Source of the DNA: Eudoraea sp.
GTDB lineage: Bacteria > Bacteroidota > Bacteroidia > Flavobacteriales > Flavobacteriaceae
DNA length: 6,918 nt
NCBI GenBank assembly: GCA_013042125.1
Contig: JABDQS010000125.1
Span: forward strand, 1 to 6,918
Reading direction: 5' to 3'
The translations under genes were made by a program, and so were the position numbers. The notes under the pieces were generated by a model. That model made no database searches, was not told where the DNA came from, and saw only the letters and a list, made by a program, of their open reading frames with translations. Of the stretch, positions 1-5,361 are shown piece by piece. Each line of letters begins with the position of its first letter. Position 1 is the stretch's first letter.

Positions 1-684
1 AGCGGTCCTTATGTATGGGGTGGTTTTGATGCTATGAGGATCTTACCCAGAAGCTATAACGATTCACCGGAATTGGCCAGTAGGCCCATGAGTGCGTCAG
101 CCTCGGGTTTTGTGCCGGGCAGTGGGGCAGGGGCATTAGTATTAGAGACCCTTGAGAGCGCCTTGGAACGCAAAGCTCCGATCTATGCAGAAGTACTTGG
201 AGGTTCAGTAAATAGTGGAGGACAACGTTCCGGAGGTACAATGACGGCGCCAAATAATATAGCTGTGCAACGTTGTATTAAGGAAGCAGTGGTCAATAGC
301 AGAATAAAAGCAACTGAGATAGATGCCATCAACGGACATTTAACCGCCACTACCAAGGATGCTGTGGAGATCAATAATTGGAGCAAGGCATTAGGAAGGG
401 CGGGAAAAGACTTTCCTTATGTCAATTCTTTTAAAGGTCTCTTTGGTCATTGTCTTGCTGCCTCGGGCAGTATTGAATGTGTTGGTTCAGTATTGCAAAT
501 TTCAAATGGACGTATCTATGGAAATACAAATTGTGAGGACCTGCATCCTGAGATATCCCAGGTTATAGATCCATCCAAGGTCCCACAGCAAACCATAGCG
601 ATTGAGCCCAAAATAATTGCTAAAGCAAGTTTTGGCTTTGGGGATGTAAATGCTTGTATTATTTTTAAACGATTTAAAGATTGA
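1..684 (+). CDS. Beta-ketoacyl-ACP synthase, C-terminal half (5' truncated by window edge)
   Basis: The frame is open from base 1, so this is the last 227 residues of a condensing enzyme of the FabF/KAS II type (usually about 400 residues). Such enzymes join an acyl chain to a malonyl-ACP unit by decarboxylative condensation in the cytoplasm. Visible landmarks, numbered from base 1: a helix like the FabF 'GFSAMRALS' region at residues 8-16; GFVPGSGAGALVLE (36-49); the first catalytic His in NGHLTATT (His113); the Lys/second-His motif KGLFGH (Lys145, His150) followed by a small-residue helix; and the C-terminal gate GFGDVNA (212-218). The catalytic Cys lies upstream of the window and cannot be checked. 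The usual RPFD, NAHGTST and GFGGTNA motifs are altered to RPMS, NGHLTAT and GFGDVNA, which suggests a specialised subfamily rather than housekeeping FabF. A carrier-protein gene starts 3 bases after the stop, so both are probably one operon. Substrate and product are unknown. Confidence 0.9.
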   Translation, partial: SGPYVWGGFDAMRILPRSYNDSPELASRPMSASASGFVPGSGAGALVLETLESALERKAPIYAEVLGGSVNSGGQRSGGTMTAPNNIAVQRCIKEAVVNSRIKATEIDAINGHLTATTKDAVEINNWSKALGRAGKDFPYVNSFKGLFGHCLAASGSIECVGSVLQISNGRIYGNTNCEDLHPEISQVIDPSKVPQQTIAIEPKIIAKASFGFGDVNACIIFKRFKD

Positions 685-687
685 TCC

Positions 688-936
688 ATGACAAAAGAAG
701 AACGCTATACCCAATTGAAGGCCATAATCTCCCCCTATCTTCCTGAAGATGTTTCTGCCGATGCAATAAAACCGGAAAGTAATTTTCTTAAAGAGTTAAA
801 TATCAATTCTGCGAATTTAGTGGACATTGTTCTCGACGTGGAGGATGCTTTTGACGTTACACTGGAAAATGAGGATATGGACAATATGCAAACAGTACAA
901 GACGCCTTAAAGATCATTGAATCCAAGTTGCTCTAG
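688..936 (+). CDS. Acyl carrier protein (phosphopantetheine-binding), variant Ser motif
   Basis: This 82-residue protein has the size and helix pattern of a stand-alone acyl carrier protein, which carries growing acyl chains on a 4'-phosphopantetheine arm attached to a serine. The expected 'DSL' site reads NSA: Ser41 within ELNINSANLVDIV (residues 36-48), followed by the acidic helix II VLDVEDAFDVTL (47-58), which normally docks partner enzymes. The C-terminal segment NMQTVQDALKIIESKL fits helix IV. The Asp normally before the serine is Asn and the Leu after it is Ala, so this is probably a dedicated carrier serving the ketosynthase just upstream (gap of 3 bases) rather than the housekeeping AcpP. 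Ser41 is the only serine in the correct place, so I infer it is modified. The ATG at 688 is the natural start, since the upstream stop is at 682-684. Confidence 0.9.
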   Translation: MTKEERYTQLKAIISPYLPEDVSADAIKPESNFLKELNINSANLVDIVLDVEDAFDVTLENEDMDNMQTVQDALKIIESKLL

Positions 937-967
937 CGCCCCAAAGAACCCCTTAGCATTATTTAAT

Positions 968-993
968 ACTCCAATTCTCACCATTATTGGTGT
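968..993 (+). other. Imperfect inverted repeat, possible weak terminator downstream of the ACP gene
   Basis: The arms ACTCCAAT (968-975) and ATTGGTGT (986-993) pair over seven of eight positions around a 10-base loop. A competing shorter stem, CACCA (979-983) with TGGTG (988-992), uses the same right arm. It lies 31 bases after the ACP stop, where a transcript end would be expected. The downstream sequence is pyrimidine-rich but has no clean T run, so an intrinsic terminator is only a weak suggestion. Confidence 0.3.
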
Positions 994-1007
994 AGTTCCG
1001 TTCTCTG

Positions 1008-1086
1008 TTGTTGTGTTATGAAAGCAACAATTCTATGTTAATTAGCACATAAAATGAAGGAAAATTTGTACATTATGGTATCCTTC
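1008..1086 (+). repeat. Two further short inverted repeats in the 937-1118 intergenic gap
   Basis: TTGTTG (1008-1013) pairs with CAACAA (1025-1030) across 11 bases, and GAAGGA (1056-1061) pairs with TCCTTC (1081-1086) across 19 bases. Each arm is only six bases, so either could arise by chance in AT-rich DNA. They matter mainly because they follow the hairpin at 968-993 in a gap that should carry the promoter of the gene at 1119. I found no convincing TTTG/TAnnTTTG promoter pair here. Confidence 0.25.
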
Positions 1087-1118
1087 TTTAGGTCTCCTAA
1101 TTCTTTAAGCTGTGCGTC

Positions 1119-1460
1119 ATGGAAATCAAAGGGTCATCATCACCTCTAAAAAACGAAAAAGTTGCTATACCTCACATCCATTATCTGGAAAGGCAACAAC
1201 GCTATCTTATGTCCCTTTCCCATCAACTAGGATCGTATCACTGTGTTCCCAAAACAGAAAAATTGTATAAGCAAATGGAGCATTTAAAACACACGCTTCG
1301 TGATCTAATGCAAGAGAATGACCAAATAATTTTCGGGATCCGCAAGTCGCGCAAAAGTTCACATGAATACCTGGCAGAATACCAGCGTCAGTTCGATAAG
1401 GTTATTAAGCTAGAACAAGAGATCCTCGCATATATTGGGAAGGCAAAGATCCACGGTTAG
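1119..1460 (+). CDS. Hypothetical protein, small helical/coiled-coil type
   Basis: I do not recognise this 113-residue protein. It lacks a signal peptide and has no membrane-spanning stretch, so it is probably cytoplasmic. After a polar N-terminus (residues 1-18) it is rich in Glu, Gln, Lys, Leu and His, and looks like two or three amphipathic helices: about 20-37 (HYLERQQRYLMSLSHQL), about 45-72 (leading into EHLKHTLRDLMQENDQI) and about 80-107 (ending KVIKLEQEILAYI). The helices are separated by a Gly/Pro-containing segment near 38-45 and a basic stretch, GIRKSRKSS (73-81). The pattern suggests a coiled-coil or helical-hairpin adaptor, but no function can be assigned. The ATG at 1119 is the first one giving the full frame and has no clear ribosome binding site, which is common in Bacteroidota. 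Its stop is one base from the stop of the convergent TerC-type gene. Confidence 0.7.
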   Translation: MEIKGSSSPLKNEKVAIPHIHYLERQQRYLMSLSHQLGSYHCVPKTEKLYKQMEHLKHTLRDLMQENDQIIFGIRKSRKSSHEYLAEYQRQFDKVIKLEQEILAYIGKAKIHG

Positions 1461-1461
1461 T

Positions 1462-2424
1462 CTATTTAGTTTCAGTATCACTATTCGGATTTTTCTCTGG
1501 GATCAGTAAAGAAAAAACGATCCCGGAAACAAGGGATACTAAAATCAGGGATAGAGAGATCCACGATGGAACATGAACGTATTCTGCGGTCAGCATTTTT
1601 AGTCCTACAAATCCCAGGATGACCACTAAACTGTAATTTATAAATCTAAATTTGGAGAGCATTCTGGACACGAGAAAGTACATCGATCGCAGCCCTAAAA
1701 TTGCCATTATATTTGAGCTAAATACAATAAATGGGTCAGCCGTGATTGCAAGAATAGCCGGGATACTATCCAAGGCAAATAAAATGTCTGTTAACTCTAT
1801 TACAATTAATGCAACGAATAATGGAGTAGCCGCTATAATGCCCATTCGCCGAATGAAAAAATCATGGCCCTTCATATGTGTTGTAAGGGGGTACACTTTT
1901 CGGAGATATTTAAATGCCAGCGAATTTTTAGGATTAAATTTGATGCTTTCAGATTTAAACATCTTGTAGGCGGTATATAACAAAAACACCCCAAATACGT
2001 AAATGACCCAATCAAATCTGTTGATAAGGGTAATACCAAAAATGATCATCATAGCCCTGAAAACGATGGCACCTAAAATTCCCCAGAACAAAACCCTGTG
2101 CTGGTATATTGGCGGGATACTAAAAGCTGAAAAGATCACAGCGATCACAAAAACGTTGTCAACACTAAGCGATAACTCAATAAGATAGCCAGTGATGTAG
2201 TTCAATACAGCTGCATTAGCTGTCATTTGGGTAGGGTTATCGACCAACCCCGCTGAGAATAACCAATAGATAACTCCGCTAAAACTCAGGGCAACGGTTA
2301 CCCACAAGGCGGTCCATAAACTAGCTTCCTTGCTCCGGATAACATGGTCACGTTTGTTGAATATACCAAGATCTAAGGCAAGGAAAATAATAATTAAGGT
2401 AATAAAGGCAATCCAAACTAACAT
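1462..2424 (-). CDS. TerC/Alx-family integral membrane protein (metal homeostasis)
   Basis: This 320-residue protein matches the TerC/Alx family in length, topology and motifs. It has about eight to nine hydrophobic segments, starting with a first helix at residues 2-21 that carries the conserved acidic residue in ALDLG (Asp18). Two internal-repeat signatures are clear: ELSLSVDNVFVI (83-94; Glu83, Asp89) and ELTDILFALDSIPA (210-223; Glu210, Asp213, Asp219). These acidic residues inside membrane helices are thought to form the metal path. Family members in E. coli (Alx) and B. subtilis (MeeF, MeeY) are linked to manganese export or to supplying metal to exported enzymes, so a Mn-related inner-membrane role is likely but inferred. 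It has a polar tail from about 309. The gene lies 75 bases after the MFS exporter on the same strand, too short a gap for a full yybP-ykoY manganese riboswitch. ATG start at 2424. Confidence 0.93.
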   Translation of the reverse strand: MLVWIAFITLIIIFLALDLGIFNKRDHVIRSKEASLWTALWVTVALSFSGVIYWLFSAGLVDNPTQMTANAAVLNYITGYLIELSLSVDNVFVIAVIFSAFSIPPIYQHRVLFWGILGAIVFRAMMIIFGITLINRFDWVIYVFGVFLLYTAYKMFKSESIKFNPKNSLAFKYLRKVYPLTTHMKGHDFFIRRMGIIAATPLFVALIVIELTDILFALDSIPAILAITADPFIVFSSNIMAILGLRSMYFLVSRMLSKFRFINYSLVVILGFVGLKMLTAEYVHVPSWISLSLILVSLVSGIVFSLLIPEKNPNSDTETK

Positions 2425-2499
2425 TCACGAAAATTTAATTCAAAAACAGGAAGCATCTCTGAAACAAAACAATATTACAAGATAGGATGTTCTGGTGAT

Positions 2500-3708
2500 T
2501 TACAAATTTAAATAACGTCTTTTTGAAAGATAATAATATCCCAGAATACCATAGGATATAAATCCACATACCAGGAAGCCAATAAAAACAGGCAATACAG
2601 AATCTTTTACAAAACTCCCGATAAAAGCACTTATTGGAACCCCCATTAAGGTGGCCAGACAGCCCGTTAAAGCAGCCCCTATACCTGCAATATGTCCTAT
2701 TGGCTCCATTGCCAGGGCTCGTAAATTGCCAAAAATAAAACCCACAGCAAAGAATTCGAGTGCAAAGAAACACAAGACCACCCAATACGGCGGATTTATA
2801 CCGGATTGAAAGATAATTACATAAACAAGCGGGATCAACATATAAAATGCCAGCGCGATGCTCACCAAACGCAACATTCCAAACCGGAGCACCAGTGTGC
2901 CGTTCAACAGGGTGGAGGCTCCAATGGTAATGGCCAGGGTGGCAAAAATATACGGAAAGGACTCCTTCATGAGATATTGCTCCTCAAAGATCTGTTGAGA
3001 TGTACTTAGATATACTAAAAAAGAGCCGGTAATAAATCCCCAGATAAAGGTAAATACCATAGTTTGTTTATAGTTCAATAACTCACGGTAGCCATTCACA
3101 AACACATTCATTCGGAAAGAAGTGCGGTTGGCAATTGTAAGCGTTTCCGGTTGGCGCTTCCAAAACCAAAGTGCAACCAGGATGGAGAATATCACCTGTA
3201 CATGAAAAATGGCCTCCCAGCCAAATGCATCCAACACCCATTTCCCCAAGGTAGGTGCTACAATAGGTACCAGAATAAATACTACAACCACAAAAGATAA
3301 GATCCTCGCCATTTGATCCCCGCTATACCTATCGCGTATCATAGCTACGCTGATGGTTCTCGGTGCCGAAAGGGCAATACCCTGTAGTATGCGCCCCGTG
3401 ATCATCATCTCAAAACTTGGAGCATATACACATAAAATACTGGCCAGGATAAATAGTGTAAACCCGGCATAGACCACCGGTTTTCTGCCAATACTATCCG
3501 AAATAGGTCCAAAGAGCAAAGGTCCAACACCAAGGCCTAAAAAGAATAAAGTGATCAGTAATTGATTCTGAGAGAGGCTGGTAGTTCCTACGGAAATCCC
3601 AATAATATCTAATGCAGGCAGAAGTGCATCCAACGCAAGCGCAGCAATAGACATCAATGCTGCCATAAGGCCTACGAATTCGAGTTGGGAACGCCTTTTT
3701 AAATTCAC
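2500..3708 (-). CDS. MFS multidrug exporter, Bcr/CflA type (GTG start)
   Basis: This 402-residue protein has the length and the roughly 12 hydrophobic segments of a drug:H+ antiporter of the major facilitator superfamily, located in the inner membrane. Motif A reads GPISDSIGRKP (67-77), between helices 2 and 3. A motif B-like RILQGIALSAP (106-116) carries Arg106. The helix-5 antiporter motif C appears as VPIVAPTLGKW (147-157). MEPIGHIAGIGAAL (334-347) is the Bcr/CflA hallmark in the C-terminal half, and LDALLPALDIIG in helix 1 resembles the Bcr 'IDMYLPALP' segment. Substrates cannot be deduced; the family exports bicyclomycin, chloramphenicol and similar compounds. The start is GTG: no other start codon lies between it and the in-frame stop at 3736-3738. 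The next ATG (residue 15, at 3666) would cut into helix 1. A TACTTTTG promoter box lies 4 bases before the GTG, so the mRNA may be leaderless or nearly so. Confidence 0.93.
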   Translation of the reverse strand: MNLKRRSQLEFVGLMAALMSIAALALDALLPALDIIGISVGTTSLSQNQLLITLFFLGLGVGPLLFGPISDSIGRKPVVYAGFTLFILASILCVYAPSFEMMITGRILQGIALSAPRTISVAMIRDRYSGDQMARILSFVVVVFILVPIVAPTLGKWVLDAFGWEAIFHVQVIFSILVALWFWKRQPETLTIANRTSFRMNVFVNGYRELLNYKQTMVFTFIWGFITGSFLVYLSTSQQIFEEQYLMKESFPYIFATLAITIGASTLLNGTLVLRFGMLRLVSIALAFYMLIPLVYVIIFQSGINPPYWVVLCFFALEFFAVGFIFGNLRALAMEPIGHIAGIGAALTGCLATLMGVPISAFIGSFVKDSVLPVFIGFLVCGFISYGILGYYYLSKRRYLNL

Positions 3709-3712
3709 TCCG

Positions 3713-3720
3713 CAAAAGTA
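3713..3720 (-). promoter_or_regulatory. Candidate Bacteroidota -7 promoter box (TACTTTTG) for the MFS exporter
   Basis: Read on the - strand, TACTTTTG is an exact match to the Bacteroidota -7 consensus TAnnTTTG. It ends 4 bases before the GTG start of the exporter and lies within its 34-base gap from the upstream small gene. I could not find a good TTG or TTTG -33 element at the usual distance upstream, so this is one half of a promoter at best. If used, transcription would begin at or next to the start codon. Confidence 0.45.
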
Positions 3721-3742
3721 GCGGATTCTGCAGTATTAATCC

Positions 3743-3880
3743 TTAGAATACTTTAAAGACATATCCCAACAGCCAATACAGAATCAGAAAAACAACAACA
3801 GTTCCGATGCATCCGCAACGACCACCGCCAATTTTTTTGGCTCCATATGCGGCTATAATGGCTCTTATCAGTTTTTTCAT
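3743..3880 (-). CDS. Small membrane protein, 45 residues, Gly/Cys-rich turn plus one membrane helix
   Basis: The - strand from ATG (3878-3880) to TAA (3743-3745) encodes 45 residues. A basic amphipathic N-terminus, MKKLIRAIIAAYGAKKIG (1-18), leads to a Gly-rich turn with two cysteines, GGGRCGC (18-24, Cys22 and Cys24), then a hydrophobic stretch from about Ile25 to Val41 and a short tail ending KVF. This is coherent small-protein architecture: a positive N-terminus followed by one membrane span. It also fits its neighbours, starting 27 bases after the outer-membrane protein stop and ending 34 bases before the exporter. I know no function. The CxC pair could bind metal or form a disulfide, but two cysteines alone do not show that. 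It may be a flavobacterial small hypothetical family; I could not confirm this by comparison. Confidence 0.7.
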   Translation of the reverse strand: MKKLIRAIIAAYGAKKIGGGRCGCIGTVVVFLILYWLLGYVFKVF

Positions 3881-3907
3881 AGGTGGAGATCTACCTAAAA
3901 TTACGAA

Positions 3908-4840
3908 TTAATTTTTTCTGTTCGAAAGATCAAAGCGATAGATCAATTGCGCCTTGGCTTGAAATCCATCTTCCAGATCAGTGTTTAAACTTGCAGCTTT
4001 GTTGCCAAAGAATATTCCAACCAGTGACAACCTTACCTGGTCGTCCTGGCTATAGACCCTGTAATTTCTGGCATAAGAATAACCAAATTTGGCCCTTAAA
4101 AATAAATTAGGACTCACCTTGAACTCTCCGTATCCATAAAATTCAAGAGAAGACCTGGTTACATAATGATCCGAGAAGCCTGTGTTTTGTATACTAAAAG
4201 AACTTCCCAGTCCGTCAAAACTTATGCCCGTTGAAGTATTATCATTAAAACGATAATTGATATCTGCTCTTGCCGGAAGTAATAAATTGGCTGTCCATAG
4301 ATCGTTCGAACTTTTAAAATATATACCTGCCAAGGGAACTATTAAAAACCCAAATTCCTCAGTATTGGTATATAAGCCATACATGTATTTTAAACGAGCC
4401 GATTTTGTATTGGTCAAGAGCCCTATGAATCCAATTTGTTTTCCATTCCTAAAGCCACTGGTGAAATCGGAGGAGATCTTCGGAACTATGAGATAGGTTC
4501 CCGACCATTTTTCAGAATAGACCGTGTTCCAGCCCAGTCGTAAACTAAGGGTATACAAATTGGTAATGGGTGCGGAAGAGGGGTAAAGGCCCACTCTAAT
4601 ACTCCCCGCGGTAATCCCTGTGATCAAAGCAGTTTTTGGACTTAAAACTATGGGAGCATCAAGAGTTAAATTCCATTCCTGAATAGCCTTATCATTCGGG
4701 AGATCCTCAAAAGACCTGTTAAGGGCAGTTGTATAGGAAAAAGATGCAAGGTCCAGGTAATCCTGGGCGGGAAGGCAGAGCGCTTTACAAACCAGCATAC
4801 CCGTGAGAAAAATTATCCTGATGTTTGCACCCATTTTCAT
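3908..4840 (-). CDS. Outer-membrane beta-barrel protein, probably DUF6268-like
   Basis: The 310-residue product begins with a signal peptide: Lys2, a hydrophobic core about IRIIFLTGMLVCKALCL (7-23), and a likely cleavage after PAQ (24-26). The mature part is full of alternating polar/hydrophobic, aromatic-rich strands typical of an outer-membrane barrel, such as LYTLSLRLGW, KYMYGLYTN, SLEFYGYGEFK, LFLRAKFGYSY and VRLSLVGIFF. It ends with the strand AQLIYRFDLSNRKN. From memory the layout resembles the DUF6268 family of Bacteroidota outer-membrane proteins; that name needs a profile search. No catalytic residues or plug domain are visible, so a small channel or structural role is possible but unproven. 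It is the first gene of a - strand run (small membrane protein, MFS exporter, TerC-type protein). Two ATGs are possible, 4840 and 4834 (MKMG); both keep the signal peptide. Confidence 0.85.
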   Translation of the reverse strand: MKMGANIRIIFLTGMLVCKALCLPAQDYLDLASFSYTTALNRSFEDLPNDKAIQEWNLTLDAPIVLSPKTALITGITAGSIRVGLYPSSAPITNLYTLSLRLGWNTVYSEKWSGTYLIVPKISSDFTSGFRNGKQIGFIGLLTNTKSARLKYMYGLYTNTEEFGFLIVPLAGIYFKSSNDLWTANLLLPARADINYRFNDNTSTGISFDGLGSSFSIQNTGFSDHYVTRSSLEFYGYGEFKVSPNLFLRAKFGYSYARNYRVYSQDDQVRLSLVGIFFGNKAASLNTDLEDGFQAKAQLIYRFDLSNRKN

Positions 4841-4976
4841 TTAGTTGGCAAGATACTCGATTTACAATTTCTAAGGTCAACATTTTAATAGGGATACCAT
4901 TAACCATAAATTTAAAGGCAAACAACAGAGGGCAAATTGAATAAATTGTAACTTTAATACCAAACTAATAATTAGC
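4841..4976. promoter_or_regulatory. Divergent intergenic promoter region (outer-membrane gene / DUF7009-type gene)
   Basis: This AT-rich 136-base gap separates genes transcribed away from each other, so it must hold promoters for both. The - strand side has a candidate pair, listed separately. On the + strand, TAACTTTA (4949-4956) matches the TAnnTTTG consensus except for the last base but lacks a matching -33 element. The palindrome CTAATAATTAG (4965-4975) sits immediately before the ATG at 4977 and might be an operator or chance AT-rich symmetry. No coding potential was seen. Confidence 0.5.
4907..4936 (-). promoter_or_regulatory. Candidate TTTG-N18-TAAATTTA promoter for the outer-membrane protein gene
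   Basis: On the - strand, TTTG (4936-4933) is followed after 18 bases by TAAATTTA (4914-4907). This fits the Bacteroidota pattern of a TTG/TTTG -33 element and a TAnnTTTG -7 element, except that the final G is A. It would place the transcript start near 4900 and leave a leader of about 60 bases before the ATG at 4840. In such AT-rich DNA a chance match is quite possible. Confidence 0.35.
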
Positions 4977-5345
4977 ATGAAGATCAGAATAAAAGGAAAC
5001 TCAATTCGCTTCCGACTTACCAAAACGGAGGTGGCCACCTTGTGCGAAAAGGGATATGTTGAAGAGACCACCTATCTTGACCCTCATCCATTTAGATATG
5101 CAGTACAACGCAAAAATATTGCCTCTTTGGAGGCCAGTTTTAAGGATAACACAATGGTTCTCAGCATTAGCAATCATAAATTACAGGGATGGGAAAAGAA
5201 CGAAATAGTGGGGTTTGAAACCACCATTCCCATAGATGCCAATAACAACCTGGATCTTCTTCTTGAAAAAGATTTTGTTTGCCTGGATGAACGCCTTGAA
5301 GATCAATCCGATAATTATCCGAATCCCAAGACGATCACCCCCTAA
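4977..5345 (+). CDS. DUF7009-like protein, partner gene of the molybdopterin oxidoreductase
   Basis: The 122-residue protein has no signal peptide or membrane segment and is probably cytoplasmic. It opens with a basic strand-rich segment, MKIRIKGNSIRFRLTKTEV (1-19), followed by a short helix (VATLCEKGYVEE, 19-30). It then alternates short strands (for example NTMVLSISNHKL, 58-69) up to the acidic segment DLLLEKDFVCLDERLEDQ (93-110). From memory it resembles the Bacteroidota family DUF7009; no catalytic motif is evident. The downstream oxidoreductase starts 16 bases after its stop, so the two are almost certainly co-transcribed, suggesting an accessory role: cofactor loading, chaperoning or regulation of that enzyme. 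This role is inferred only from the gene order. The compact strand-rich fold could also be a small-molecule-binding domain. The ATG at 4977 follows an AT-rich leader with no strong ribosome binding site. Confidence 0.8.
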   Translation: MKIRIKGNSIRFRLTKTEVATLCEKGYVEETTYLDPHPFRYAVQRKNIASLEASFKDNTMVLSISNHKLQGWEKNEIVGFETTIPIDANNNLDLLLEKDFVCLDERLEDQSDNYPNPKTITP

Positions 5346-5361
5346 CTTAGTCGATGAAGCC

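Noticed and set aside
1..684. Degenerate or inactive ketosynthase (chain-length-factor type)
   Set aside because: Both catalytic histidines and the lysine are present in the visible half. The catalytic Cys is outside the window, so inactivity cannot be claimed.
1054..1152. Short + strand open frame of 32 codons upstream of and overlapping the gene at 1119
   Set aside because: It has no recognisable architecture, overlaps the better-supported gene in another frame, and is within chance length.
1652..1969. 105-codon + strand open frame antisense to the TerC-type gene
   Set aside because: It lies entirely opposite a gene with clear family motifs and shows no recognisable domain.
2435..2785. 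116-codon open frame on the - strand with many Cys and Phe
   Set aside because: It overlaps the C-terminal part of the MFS exporter in another frame and has a composition typical of a shifted membrane-protein frame.
3881..3896. Near-palindrome AGGTGGAGATCTACCT just before the small membrane-protein gene
   Set aside because: In the - strand RNA the stem contains an A-C mismatch and only four continuous outer pairs, so it is not convincing as a terminator or regulatory hairpin.
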